Shown here: positions 35,120-45,048 of the stretch, in pieces
How positions within the stretch are numbered: the first letter of the stretch is position 1
Layout of the letters: every line of letters begins with the position of its first letter
Assembly (NCBI RefSeq): GCF_003049645.1
Contig: NZ_PYWK01000001.1
Location: 496,001 to 560,000, forward strand
Direction: 5' to 3'
DNA from: Metasolibacillus fluoroglycofenilyticus
GTDB taxonomy: Bacteria > Bacillota > Bacilli > Bacillales_A > Planococcaceae
Length of the DNA: 64,000 nt
The notes under the pieces: generated by a model
What the model was told of the DNA's origin: nothing
Seen by the model: only the letters and a program-made list of their open reading frames with translations
Databases searched by the model: none
Position numbers and translations under genes: made by a program

Positions 35120-36183
35120 AAAAAACCTATATCATCGCAGAAGCAGGTGTCAACCATAACGGCTCTTTTGACATGGCAAAGCAACTAGTAGATGTGGCGA
35201 AGACTGCTGGTGCTGATGCTGTAAAATTTCAAACGTTTAAAGCAGAAAATCTCGTAACTAAAAATGCTAAGCAGGCGGACTATCAAATAGAAAATTTGCA
35301 AGAGGCTACCACGCAATTCGCTATGTTGAAAAAACTAGAGCTGACATTTGAAGAATTTACTGAGCTTCAACAATATTGTGTCGACAAAGGAATAGAATTT
35401 TTATCGACACCTTTTGATTATGAAAGTGTCGATTTTTTATTCGACAAGCTACATATTAAAACGGCAAAAATCCCATCAGGTGAATTGACAAATGCTCCAT
35501 TTATTTATGCCATTGCGAAGAAGAAAAAGCCGATTATTTTATCAACGGGTATGGCGACAATCGAGGATATTCATGAGGCCCTAAGCTATATTGCTTTTGG
35601 TTTAGCGGAGAAAAATGACATGCAACAAGTCGAAGCGTTTTATGCAACACAAGATGCAAAAAAACTATTAAAACAATATGTAACCATTTTACATTGTACA
35701 ACCGAATATCCAGCTCCTTTTAATACAATTAATTTACACGCGATGTCGACATTGCAACAGGAGTTCCAAGTACCAATTGGCTTATCTGACCATTCTGAAG
35801 GAATAGTGGTTCCAACAGCAGCAGTTGCTTTAGGGGCAACTGTTATCGAAAAACACTTTACATTGGACAAAACACTAGAGGGACCTGACCATGTTGCATC
35901 CTTAGAGCCTGACGAATTGCAACAAATGGTGAAGCAAATTCGACAGATTGAGCAAGCGTTAGGAAATGGACATAAGGAGCCATCGGTAGTGGAATTAAAA
36001 AATAGAATTCCGGCAAGAAAGAGTTTAGTAGCAAACACAGCTATTAAAAAAGGTGAGATGTTTACTGCTGAAAATCTAACTGTAAAACGTCCAGGAAGCG
36101 GGATTACCCCTTCAAAATATTGGGCGTATCTCGGTAAAGAAGCAGAAAAAGCATATGAACAGGATGAACTTATCAATGAATAA
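35116..36183 (+). CDS. legI: Nonulosonic acid synthase NeuB/LegI
   Basis: Condenses phosphoenolpyruvate with a six-carbon amino sugar to make legionaminic or related acid. 355 residues: an N-terminal TIM barrel (IIAEAGVNHNGSFDMAKQLV, AVKFQTFKAENLVT, KIPSGELTNAPF, GLSDHSEGIVVP, EKHFTLDKTLEGPDHVASLEP) and a C-terminal antifreeze-like SAF domain from about 290 (RKSLVANTAIKKGEM, KRPGSGITP). The ATGA overlap with the deacetylase gene fixes the start. Confidence 0.92.
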   Translation: MKKTYIIAEAGVNHNGSFDMAKQLVDVAKTAGADAVKFQTFKAENLVTKNAKQADYQIENLQEATTQFAMLKKLELTFEEFTELQQYCVDKGIEFLSTPFDYESVDFLFDKLHIKTAKIPSGELTNAPFIYAIAKKKKPIILSTGMATIEDIHEALSYIAFGLAEKNDMQQVEAFYATQDAKKLLKQYVTILHCTTEYPAPFNTINLHAMSTLQQEFQVPIGLSDHSEGIVVPTAAVALGATVIEKHFTLDKTLEGPDHVASLEPDELQQMVKQIRQIEQALGNGHKEPSVVELKNRIPARKSLVANTAIKKGEMFTAENLTVKRPGSGITPSKYWAYLGKEAEKAYEQDELINE

Positions 36184-36811
36184 GCCATTAATTGTTATTG
36201 GTAATGGTGGACATGCTGCCGTTTTAACAGAAATATTAATAGCACAGGGACAAGACATAATTGGTTTTACGGCACCGCAAGAGGAGTATAATCGGTTTGG
36301 TTTGAATTATCTAGGCACAGACCAAATCATTGCACAGTATGCAACGGAGAAAGTTGAATTAGTTTTAGGCATTGGGATGCTCAAGCCCTCATCATTACGT
36401 GAAAAAGTATTTAAGGTGCTAAAAGAAAAAGGCTATCGTTTTAAATCCGTTATTCATCCTTCTACAATCATTGCCCCTTCTGCAATATTAGGAGAAGGTG
36501 TTCAACTTATGGCGGGGGTGATTATTCAAACTGCTACTGTTATAGCCGATAATACAATTATAAACACAAGTGCAATGATTGATCATGATGGCATGATTGG
36601 GGCACATGTACATATTGCACCGGGAACTAAAATTTCAGGTGCTGTTCGCATTGGCAACAGCACACATATAGGAACAGGTACAATAATTATTCAAGGAATA
36701 CGAATTGGAGAAAATTGTTTAATTGGTGCAGGCTCTGTTGTAGTAAAAAATATGAATAGTAATATAAAAGCATATGGCGTACCAGCAAAGGAAGTGAAGT
36801 CAATTGAATGA
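36176..36811 (+). CDS. Left-handed beta-helix sugar O/N-acetyltransferase, NeuD-like
   Basis: Acetyl-CoA-dependent transferase of the PglD/NeuD type, candidate for LegH, the acetylation of the 4-amino sugar. 211 residues: an N-terminal Rossmann-like part (MNKPLIVIGNGGHAAVL) and a C-terminal hexapeptide repeat region from about 95 (ILGEGVQLMAGVIIQTATVI, HIAPGTKISGAVRIG, IGAGSVVVKNM). ATG at 36176 overlaps the synthase stop by eight bases. Confidence 0.85.
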   Translation: MNKPLIVIGNGGHAAVLTEILIAQGQDIIGFTAPQEEYNRFGLNYLGTDQIIAQYATEKVELVLGIGMLKPSSLREKVFKVLKEKGYRFKSVIHPSTIIAPSAILGEGVQLMAGVIIQTATVIADNTIINTSAMIDHDGMIGAHVHIAPGTKISGAVRIGNSTHIGTGTIIIQGIRIGENCLIGAGSVVVKNMNSNIKAYGVPAKEVKSIE

Positions 36812-37850
36812 TTGGAGAAAAATTATAGTAACTGAAAATCAAAAGCTATTTGAAACCATGCAAATCATCGATAAAACATCCTTGCAATTTGCGGTTGTAG
36901 TAGGCGAAAATGACCAATTACTTGGTACGGTAACCGATGGGGATATCCGCCGTGGCATTTTACGTGGTGAAGGGCTAGATGTTCCTATTCATAAGATTAT
37001 GAATAGGAACCCTATCAGTGCCCAAATCGGTCGTAAAATGAGTGAATACAAAGGGTTGATGAAGTCTAAAAAACTAAAGCAATTACCTATAATTAATGAA
37101 GCAAACCAAGTAATTGATATTTTATTCATTGACCAATTAGAAACACCTATAAATCAAAATCAAGTCGTTTTAATGCTTGGGGGGCTAGGTACAAGACTAC
37201 GCCCACTCACTAATGATATCCCAAAGCCAATGCTAAAGGTTGGAAATAAGCCAATTGTAGAGACAATTGTGGACGGCTTCAAGCAATATGGTTATACAAA
37301 CTTTATTTTTTCAGTGAATTATAAAAAAGAGATTATCCAAAGTTATTTCCAAGCTGGTGAGCCATTTGGTGTAACGATTGAGTATGTGGAAGAAGAAAAA
37401 CGAATGGGTACAGCGGGAGCACTATCACTGCTTGAAAACCGCCCAAATGAACCGTTTTTTGTAATGAATGGTGACTTATTAACGCAAGTAAACTTCAATC
37501 AATTAATGCAGTTTCATAAGGAGCAGCAAGCTGTTGCGACAATGTGTGTTAGAGAATACGAATTCCAAGTGCCTTATGGCGTAATTGAGACAGATGGAAC
37601 AGACCTATTGTCGATTAAAGAAAAGCCAATTCACCGAAGCTTTGTCAATGCAGGGATTTATGTACTGAGTCCGGAAGTATTTGATTATATACCGCCCGAT
37701 ATGTTTTATGATATGCCAACATTGTTTGAGCAGCTTATTGAGCATGGCAAAAAGACATCTGTTTTCCCAATACATGAATATTGGCTGGACATTGGACAAG
37801 TGGATGATTTTGAACGAGCAAATGAAGAAATAAAGGAGCTATCGCAATGA
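36804..37850 (+). CDS. CBS-domain sugar-1-phosphate guanylyltransferase, PtmE-like
   Basis: Likely makes the GDP-sugar that feeds LegB, as PtmE does in Campylobacter. 348 residues: an N-terminal pair of CBS domains (to about 115) and a nucleotidyltransferase domain with the signature MLGGLGTRLRPLTNDIPKPM and EEEKRMGTAGALSLL. It starts with TTG at 36804, overlapping the previous stop; no ATG fits. The guanylyl preference is by family and context, not shown by the sequence. Confidence 0.82.
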   Translation: MNDWRKIIVTENQKLFETMQIIDKTSLQFAVVVGENDQLLGTVTDGDIRRGILRGEGLDVPIHKIMNRNPISAQIGRKMSEYKGLMKSKKLKQLPIINEANQVIDILFIDQLETPINQNQVVLMLGGLGTRLRPLTNDIPKPMLKVGNKPIVETIVDGFKQYGYTNFIFSVNYKKEIIQSYFQAGEPFGVTIEYVEEEKRMGTAGALSLLENRPNEPFFVMNGDLLTQVNFNQLMQFHKEQQAVATMCVREYEFQVPYGVIETDGTDLLSIKEKPIHRSFVNAGIYVLSPEVFDYIPPDMFYDMPTLFEQLIEHGKKTSVFPIHEYWLDIGQVDDFERANEEIKELSQ

Positions 37851-38536
37851 AGCCTAAAATTTTAGCTATTATTCCAGCGCGCGGTGGTTCAAAAGGTGTT
37901 CCAAGAAAAAACATCCGGGATTTAGCAGGAAAACCATTGATAGCATGGACAATTGAGGAAGCAAAAAAGTCAAAGTATATCAATCGACTTATTTTAACTT
38001 CAGAGGATGATGAAATTATAGAAGTAGCTCGAAAATATGGTTGTGAGGTCCCTTTTAAACGTCCAATTGAATTAGCACAAGACGATACAGCAGGTATTGA
38101 ACCAGTACTTCATGCAATCAAACAATGTCCTGGCTATGATTATGTCGTATTATTACAGCCGACATCTCCGCTAAGAACAGTTGAGGATATTGATGGTTGT
38201 ATCGAAACGCTACTTGCGAGCGGTAGTCATTTTTGTGTATCAGTAACGGAACCTAATCAATCTCCATATTGGATGTACACTTTAGAAAATGACAAAATGA
38301 TTCCTTTAATGCCCCAGGAAAAGTTAGTCACAAGGCGACAAGAGCTTGCAAAATGTTATGCATTAAATGGCGCAGTGTATGTAGGAAAAGTATCAGCCAT
38401 TCTAAGTGAACAATCGTTTCTCACTGAGGAAACAACAGCTTTTATAATGCCTAAAGACAAATCTTTTGATATTGATACGGAGTTAGATATGGTGGTTTGT
38501 GAGCAGTTGTTAAAAACAAAAAGAAATATTCTTTAA
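37847..38536 (+). CDS. legF: CMP-nonulosonic acid cytidylyltransferase NeuA/LegF
   Basis: Last step: activates the nonulosonic acid with CTP for use by Maf. 229 residues with the N-terminal AIIPARGGSKGVPRKNIRDL motif, the RPIELAQDDTAG loop, LLQPTSPLRTVEDI and the C-terminal KSFDIDTELDMV aspartates. It overlaps its predecessor by four bases (ATGA). It is the last gene of the coupled operon, ending about 65 bases before an insertion sequence; I see no terminator. Confidence 0.92.
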   Translation: MKPKILAIIPARGGSKGVPRKNIRDLAGKPLIAWTIEEAKKSKYINRLILTSEDDEIIEVARKYGCEVPFKRPIELAQDDTAGIEPVLHAIKQCPGYDYVVLLQPTSPLRTVEDIDGCIETLLASGSHFCVSVTEPNQSPYWMYTLENDKMIPLMPQEKLVTRRQELAKCYALNGAVYVGKVSAILSEQSFLTEETTAFIMPKDKSFDIDTELDMVVCEQLLKTKRNIL

Positions 38537-38600
38537 ATTATTCGATAAAGTAGCTTGTATAAGTGAATTGCGCTAGAAGGTATTATATAATTTGGTTTAA

Positions 38601-40011
38601 AATTCCACCAGCGTCGCATTAAAATAATTCAATGCGTTATATAAAACTGGATTTCCTTTCATATAATCCGAGTACAAAAAATCCTTTATAATGGTTGGGC
38701 GGTAGGTAACCATCCAAATCCAACATAAAGGACATAAGCATGGATAAGTTTACACGAAAAACATCATTTGAACAATGGCTTTCGCCAATTTCTGCTACAC
38801 AATTTGAAGAACTGGTTGAAACCCATCAATTAAATACCTATACGAAGAAGCTTCGCATGGCTTCATTTTTGAAATTATTACTGTTTGCGCAACTGAATGA
38901 AACCGAAAGTCTACATACAGTTAATGAAACGCTGTTTGCTGACGACCTTCAAAAAGCAATGAATTTAGAATCGATTAGTTTTTCGCAATTAGGACGCCGA
39001 TTGAATCAAATTCCAACAGACGTATTTCAACGGATATTTCTCGATTTAGTTTCGCAAATTCATAAAAAATCGCAGTATGAGCAGCGCCGAAAAACAACGA
39101 CACCATTAAAAATCATTGATTGGAGTAGGTTGCCACTGAATTTGAACAATCACAAGTGGGCGGAATTCCTCAAAATAAAATCGGGAATCAAGCTTCATTT
39201 GCGCCTAGTTTTCTTAGAAAAAGGTTGTTCGTATCCAGACAAAGCAGTGCTGACAAACGCGAAAGAACACGATCGTGGCCAGCTAGAGGTGCTCGTTGAC
39301 CACAAAGAATGCATGTACGTGTTTGACCGGGGCTACTTGGACTAAGAACGATTTGATCGCATGACAGACGATAGCTATTTCTTCGTTTCACGCTTACGAA
39401 AAAATGCGGTAACACAGGTCATTGAACCGTTTAAACTGCCAACCGATTCAGTTGTATTATCAGATGAAATGATTCTGATTGGCACCACACAAAGTCGTGC
39501 AGAAAATGTCTTTCGCCTGAACAAAGTGCTGGATTCGAAAGGCAACGAACTGCATTTGATTACGAACCGATTTGATGTAAGTGCTGATGAAATCGCCGAA
39601 TTGTACAAATCACGTTGGGCAATTGAGCTATTTTTCAAATGGCTGAAGCAGCACTTGAACAACAAAAAGTTTTACGCGCAAAGCGAACAAGGCGTGCATA
39701 ATCAGGTGTACATCTCGATGATTGTGTATTGCCTACATGTAGCTAGTTCAATTGGACACAAACAGTTCAAGGACATACTTACAAATCAGTCGTTTACTGA
39801 AAGCAGCACCGTGGAAATCCGCTCACTTATGGACTCGAAAAATCGCCGGAAAGGCTTTCTGTGAAGGATTTCACCTGGCTGTAGCACCCGCCAAAGGTTA
39901 TGGTAAAAAATAGATGATTACTACCTCTGTTTGAGTGTCTTTGTTTTTCTTATTAAGGAGGAAAACGAAAAAAGAAAATTCAGTTAAAACTCATGCGACG
40001 GTAGTGAAATT
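38601..40011 (+). mobile_element. IS4-type insertion sequence, inactivated
   Basis: A 1.41-kb element bounded by imperfect inverted repeats: AATTCCACCAGCGTCGCAT at 38601 and the complement of ATGCGACGGTAGTGAAATT at 39993-40011 (16 of 19 positions match). It contains one transposase reading frame with a stop inside. I could not see a clear target duplication. The 318 bases from 39865 to 40182 hold the right end of the element and then AT-rich sequence without a gene. Confidence 0.8.
38740..39864 (+). pseudogene. IS4-family transposase broken by an in-frame TAA
   Basis: DDE transposase. The frame reads 201 codons to GYLD, then TAA at 39343-39345, and continues in the same frame with ERFDRMTDDSYFFV. 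The relatives I know read Y at the stop, so one base change (TAC or TAT to TAA) explains it. The IS4 YREK signature is intact (YKSRWAIELFFKWLK), as are the DWSRLPL and FDRGYLD aspartate regions. Ribosome site AAAGGA lies upstream. The C-terminus may also be altered after about 39845. Confidence 0.85.
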
Positions 40012-40182
40012 CTATGATTTCCTGATGTGGTAGCAGAAATAATCATATTTACATATTAGTAGTAGCATACTTGGATTATATAGAGAATCAATGAACTGCC
40101 AAAGTACTTTTTATTGTAAAATTTAACTTACAAAGTACAAAGTTTGTAAATCGTTGAAAATTGACAAAGAACGGAGAATAAA

Positions 40183-40842
40183 ATGAGTTATATAAATAGA
40201 GAATACTGGGATCAATTTTATAAAAATACTAAGGGATTAAGCGATGCTTCGACATTTAGTGAGTATATTTTAACTAGAATTAAAAATCAACAATCTCAAA
40301 TTATAGTAGTTGATTTAGGGTGTGGTACAGGAAAAGATAGCTTTAACTTTGTTAAAAATGGCTTTGAAACAATTGGCGTAGACGGTTCGGAAGAAGTAAC
40401 TAAAATTAACAAGAGTAAGGTAAAAACAATGTCGGTAGCTAATATTGATTTTTATTGTATAGATTTAAGTGACAGAGTTAAAGTTACAACTTTGATGAAG
40501 AGTTTTAATGAGTCTGCTAAAGTAAGTCGGAAGAAAATATTATTCTATACACGTTTTTTCCTACATGCTATACCTGAACAAGTTGAAGATATTTTGCTCG
40601 AAAATATACATGTCAATATAGATGTTCCATTTTTGTTAGCTTCAGAATTTAGAACAAAGGAAGATGCTGATTTAGATAAAATATACGACAATCATTATAG
40701 AAGATATATTGACACTGATGAGCTGCTAAGAAAAGTATTGAACCTTGGATTTTCGGTACAAAGCTTTACTAAGGGACGTGGTTTATCAGTTTATAAAAAT
40801 GAAGATCCGTATTTAGCAAGAGTTATTGTTGAAAAACAATAA
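40183..40842 (+). CDS. SAM-dependent methyltransferase, class I
   Basis: 219 residues. The SAM-binding motif I is VVDLGCGTGKDSF, followed by the acidic TIGVDGSEE; a tyrosine/phenylalanine-rich region (ILFYTRFFLHAIPE) follows. Substrate unknown; a sugar or a surface polymer is plausible because it stands next to the glycosylation operon and a phosphatase-superfamily gene. AACGGAG lies before ATG. The IS at 38601 separates it from the leg operon, so it may once have been its distal part. Confidence 0.72.
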   Translation: MSYINREYWDQFYKNTKGLSDASTFSEYILTRIKNQQSQIIVVDLGCGTGKDSFNFVKNGFETIGVDGSEEVTKINKSKVKTMSVANIDFYCIDLSDRVKVTTLMKSFNESAKVSRKKILFYTRFFLHAIPEQVEDILLENIHVNIDVPFLLASEFRTKEDADLDKIYDNHYRRYIDTDELLRKVLNLGFSVQSFTKGRGLSVYKNEDPYLARVIVEKQ

Positions 40843-40870
40843 AATAAATTATATTTGGGAGATTAAAAGT

Positions 40871-42883
40871 ATGCTTACGAGTGATTTGATAATAAATTAT
40901 AAAAATGAAGTAGAGGAAGTGAGACTTCTTTTAAATAGCGGCTTATTAAAAGAAGCAAAAGAAAAATTAGATACTTTTAAAATCTTTAATGAAGTGTATT
41001 ATTCTATGTATTCTAGCTATTACTATTTGAGTGGGGATTATCAGGGAGGAATTTGTCTTTTAAAAGAAGCAATTGAGCAAATTCCGTTTTCTTTTGAAAT
41101 TACATATAATTTAGCAATGCTTAAAAGTGCAGCAGGAGATTTGGTGGAAAGTCTTACCTTATTTGCGGTTTGTGGAAAAATTGCCTTAAATGAAACAGAT
41201 AAAGAAGAGGCAATTGAACAATCGAAGAATATTCTCAACGAAATGAAAAAGCATCCAGATTTTCCAACTCAAGAAGTTTTGAAGTACTCAAATTTAGCTG
41301 AAAAAATATTAAATGAAAGAGATGAGCGAACTTATCCTATTAATCGTTTTAATGAGAGCTTGATTAAAAGAGCTGTAAAGAATAGAGAAGGTGATTCCTA
41401 CCTTACTGAGATGTATAAATCTATGCATATAAAGAATGTGGATAACAACAGCAGATACTTCTTTAAAACTGAGATGCTACAAGGGAGAGTTTCTAATTCT
41501 TATTCATTTACTATTGAAAACCTAACTACCTTACCTATAGCTGTATTTGATAATTATGATGATATTCATGTGAAAGGACCTAAAAGGAAATTTATTTTTC
41601 CCAAAAATACTTTAACAGCAAATCAATATAATTATTATACATTTGCTGACAGTGGAAGTTACACAATTTATTCAAAGAAGCTTTTTTTTATCGGAAATCC
41701 TATCAATTTAGCACCAGCTAAAAAAGATGTTCAAGTAATTGTTTCTATTTTTGTGGATGGTCTCGCAAACACAGCAATTGAAAATAAACTAGAGCAATTA
41801 ATGCCAAATACGTTTAAATTCTTTTCGAAAGGTTATATCAATAACAATTGCTATACGTCAGGCGACTGGACGTTACCTAGTGTATCAGCAATTTATACAG
41901 GGAAAACAACAATTAATCATGGTTTATACCATCCTTTTTATCATTATGAATTAAATAAATATAATCGATTATTTACGGAAGATTTTAAAGAGCAAGGTTA
42001 TTTAACGGCTCAAATTAATAATGACTGGCGTGTAACACCGACTTATGGCTATTTACAAGGCATGGATCGCATTATTTATCAAACATCGTTGGGCGGTCTT
42101 TGGGCAGGCGAAGTTGTGTCAGAAGCAATAGAGCATTTGGAGACGTTTAAAGATAATAATCATTTCCTATGGGTTAGTCTTATGGACTTACATGATGTTG
42201 CTGATGAAATCAATAATGATTTAATGAGTCAAGTGCATCTGCCTTCAGAATTTAAGCAGAAAAAAAATCTTGGTCCGACATCCGTATTGTCCAAATTTGA
42301 TACTAATAAAATCAAAAAGTATGATGTTGAATTACAAAGAATAGATCTTCATTTATCAAGTTTATTGAGTTATTTGGAAAATACATTTGGCATGGAAAAT
42401 ATTTTAGTTTCTCTAATCTCTGACCATGGTCAAACTTATTTAAAACAAGATGATTTCCTACTACATGAACCAAAACGTAAGGTTCCATTTATGTTAGCTG
42501 GTAGCAACATTAAACCTCAAATCAGTAATGAATTAAGTTCAATTACTGATATTTTTCCTACGATGGCAAGTATTGTAGGTGTCAAAGTTGATTCGCAAGA
42601 AGGGCGAGTTTTAAGGGATTTTGGTGGAGAAGGTCGAGCGTTTGCCCTTACAGAAACACTACATCCCAAGCAACCTTATTTGGTAGCCATTACAGATGAA
42701 GAACATATTTTTAGATTTAAGACAAAAAATAACGTAACAGACAATACATTAATTGATTTAGAGCACTATGAGGCAAAATTATTAAATAAAAATGATTTGG
42801 CTGACGTGACAGTAGAAAATAAAGAGAAGTTAAAGAAATATTGTGATATGGTAATTGAGCGTGCGAGTAAATTACAGATTTAA
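40871..42883 (+). CDS. TPR plus alkaline-phosphatase/sulfatase superfamily protein
   Basis: A 670-residue cytoplasmic-looking protein with no signal peptide. TPR-like helices occupy about 15-150. A beta-rich region of unknown fold lies at about 200-290. The alkaline-phosphatase-superfamily domain runs from about 295 to 590: IVSIFVDGLANT (metal Asp), SGDWTLPSVSAIYTG (Thr at the nucleophile position, as in phosphoglycerol or phosphoethanolamine transferases), SLMDLHDV, LISDHGQT (metal Asp-His) and DIFPTMASIVG. A transfer of a phospho group to a glycan is a reasonable guess. ATG at 40871 has GGGAG upstream. Confidence 0.7.
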   Translation: MLTSDLIINYKNEVEEVRLLLNSGLLKEAKEKLDTFKIFNEVYYSMYSSYYYLSGDYQGGICLLKEAIEQIPFSFEITYNLAMLKSAAGDLVESLTLFAVCGKIALNETDKEEAIEQSKNILNEMKKHPDFPTQEVLKYSNLAEKILNERDERTYPINRFNESLIKRAVKNREGDSYLTEMYKSMHIKNVDNNSRYFFKTEMLQGRVSNSYSFTIENLTTLPIAVFDNYDDIHVKGPKRKFIFPKNTLTANQYNYYTFADSGSYTIYSKKLFFIGNPINLAPAKKDVQVIVSIFVDGLANTAIENKLEQLMPNTFKFFSKGYINNNCYTSGDWTLPSVSAIYTGKTTINHGLYHPFYHYELNKYNRLFTEDFKEQGYLTAQINNDWRVTPTYGYLQGMDRIIYQTSLGGLWAGEVVSEAIEHLETFKDNNHFLWVSLMDLHDVADEINNDLMSQVHLPSEFKQKKNLGPTSVLSKFDTNKIKKYDVELQRIDLHLSSLLSYLENTFGMENILVSLISDHGQTYLKQDDFLLHEPKRKVPFMLAGSNIKPQISNELSSITDIFPTMASIVGVKVDSQEGRVLRDFGGEGRAFALTETLHPKQPYLVAITDEEHIFRFKTKNNVTDNTLIDLEHYEAKLLNKNDLADVTVENKEKLKKYCDMVIERASKLQI

Positions 42884-43004
42884 TTTTGACTTAGCAACCG
42901 TTAAAATAGCCATAAGTTTATCAAAAGAAGAAACTGAGAAATTAAGAATTGAAATTTAACGACTTCTCCTATTTGACTATTAAAACTTATCAGTAAAATT
43001 AAAT

Positions 43005-43037
43005 AGCCCAGTGAAAAATTTCCCTCTGGGCTGTTTA
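43005..43037. terminator. Bidirectional terminator
   Basis: AGCCCAG with CTGGGCT stem, A-rich on the left and T-rich on the right, between converging genes. Confidence 0.65.
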
Positions 43038-43043
43038 TTATCA

Positions 43044-45043
43044 TTACAGCTGAACTAAATTAAATCGCAATTGCGCGTTAGTATCATTAACAATTTGGTA
43101 ATCCGTTATATCGTTCGTTACAACTGTAATTGGAAGTGGTGTTTGAGCCACTAGCTCTGGGAAGACATTTGTAAATGTTGATGTGGCTGGGATGCCTAGC
43201 GTGATTATGACTTTTAGTTTATTGTCAAGAACAGTAGCATCTAGGCTAGAACCACTTGGCATAATCGTTAAGACTTGTACACTTTCTGGAATGTTTAGTG
43301 TAAACGTAAAGGTAATTTCATCTAAGCTGACAGCTGGTGTTGATATGCTATATTTTAACATATGCGGTGTTTCGGCTGTCACTGTGATTGTATAGTCTGC
43401 ATTGACAATAATCTTTAATGTACGCTCGAGTCCATTTGGTGATTCAAACGTAATTTTCTCTTCACCAACTGCTAGTGCATACACATCATTACCTTCTATA
43501 TGCAAAGTTGTTGATGCTTCATTTAACGTATGGCTAGCAAACGTAGTCCACTCCAAAGCTTCTAAAACATTCGCTTTTATTTCATCAAATTGATTTGTTG
43601 CGAATGTTCCGCTGTATAAAGTCTTCTTTGCCTCTTTAATGGCAGAAACAATCACTGTTTCTGTAGTATTTCCATAAACGATATTGTTTGTTGTATCAAC
43701 ATAGACATTTTCTGTCGGAGTAACTATTTGCAAATTGGTTAATGTACTAGCAAACGTAAATTGATTGAATACATTTGATTCGCTAATTTCATAGCTGTTT
43801 CCGAGCTTTGTTACTTTTATTTCAACGTATTTTATCGTTCCGGCATTATTTACTTTGTAAATACCTGTGACGACTGCTTTTGCTAGCCAGTTGCTAGCGT
43901 CAAGTGCAACCACATCTTCACCTTGCATATGCACAGCGTCTGTTAGTGAGGTTGCTAAGCCGATTGGTGAGCTCGTAATTTGCTCATTGCCTGTGCTAGC
44001 TGTGATTCCATTCAATGTGTAAGAGGTTGGGTATGTTGTTTCGCTCGTAGCGTAAATCATCGTTTTATTCCGTCTTCAGCGAATTGTAAGCCAGTAACAT
44101 TTGTGACTGTGCCTGTGACCGTGTGCGCGTCATAAATAATTGGCGCTTGGATGTGTAAGTTATTGTCAGCAATTTACGCTTGCACTTTTACTACCTTATA
44201 TTGATTCATCACTTTGACAACAAGGAAGGATTCATTTAGGTCCTCAAAGCTGACATCTAGTCCTGTCATGTCTGGCTGTGCTTTCGCATTACCAGCTGTT
44301 GCAAGTACGCTGATACTAGAAGTGAATTGGTCATAGCTAATCGTTTGGGTCAAGTAGGCAAATTTATAATCATCTGCTCTTACGTTTAATTCAAATAACC
44401 CAATCAGACCGTTACTGCCTTCTACAATGAGCTCGGTTGTACTAATTTCACCAGGATAAACTGTGATTTCGCCATCTTTAACTGTGACGATGCCTCGAGT
44501 CGATGTGAAAATTGAACCGTTTGGTTGTTTAATTGCTGTTGGGTAGAATCCAACTGTACTTGTATAATAGTTTGACACTGGAATAGAATGTGTCACTTTT
44601 AGGCCATTGTCATTTATTACAGTTACCTGTGCTTGAATGGAACGCGTGCCATCTGAAATAATAACGGTTGCTGTCCCTACATTAACAGGTGTGAGCGTAA
44701 TTTCGTTGTTGTCTATGCTTCCTCTGACAATCGATGCACCTGCCTTACCGATAATGGATTGACTGTTAATTGTCACTGCTGTGACAGAGGATACTGTGAA
44801 AATTGCTGATACATCAATTGTGTCTGTTGACAATTTTTTGTATTCGATTGAGCCATCTTGCTTCACTGTCACTTGGTATTTCGCGCCATCAACTGTAATA
44901 TTTGTTGAGCCGAAATCACTTGCAATGACAAGGCGATTATTTGCTGCGTCCGCTTTTAAAAGTAGGTATTGCTACGACTTCTGGTAATTCAGCTTCTATA
45001 CGGGCTTGCGTTGTGTAAAGGGCATTATTCGTAGCAGTTAGGT
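43044..45043 (-). pseudogene. Decayed large surface-protein gene (Big/cadherin-like repeats)
   Basis: At least three minus-strand fragments belong to one gene. 43044-44060 and 44174-44872 encode Thr/Val/Ile-rich beta-sandwich repeats as in S-layer or adhesin proteins. Between them an in-frame TAA follows VVKVQA, 45 more codons (containing HIQAPIIYDAHTVTG) continue, then a stop and a frame change. A further frame break lies near 44960, before which the frame reads ALYTTQARIEAELPEV. The 5' side ends at the MITE-like element at 45049. Bases just beyond that element continue the same frame. No start codon can be assigned. Confidence 0.75.
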
Positions 45044-45048
45044 TGTGT

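Noticed and set aside
38590..40025. Target-site duplication of the IS4-type element
   Set aside because: No convincing 9-12 bp direct repeat next to the inverted repeats could be seen.
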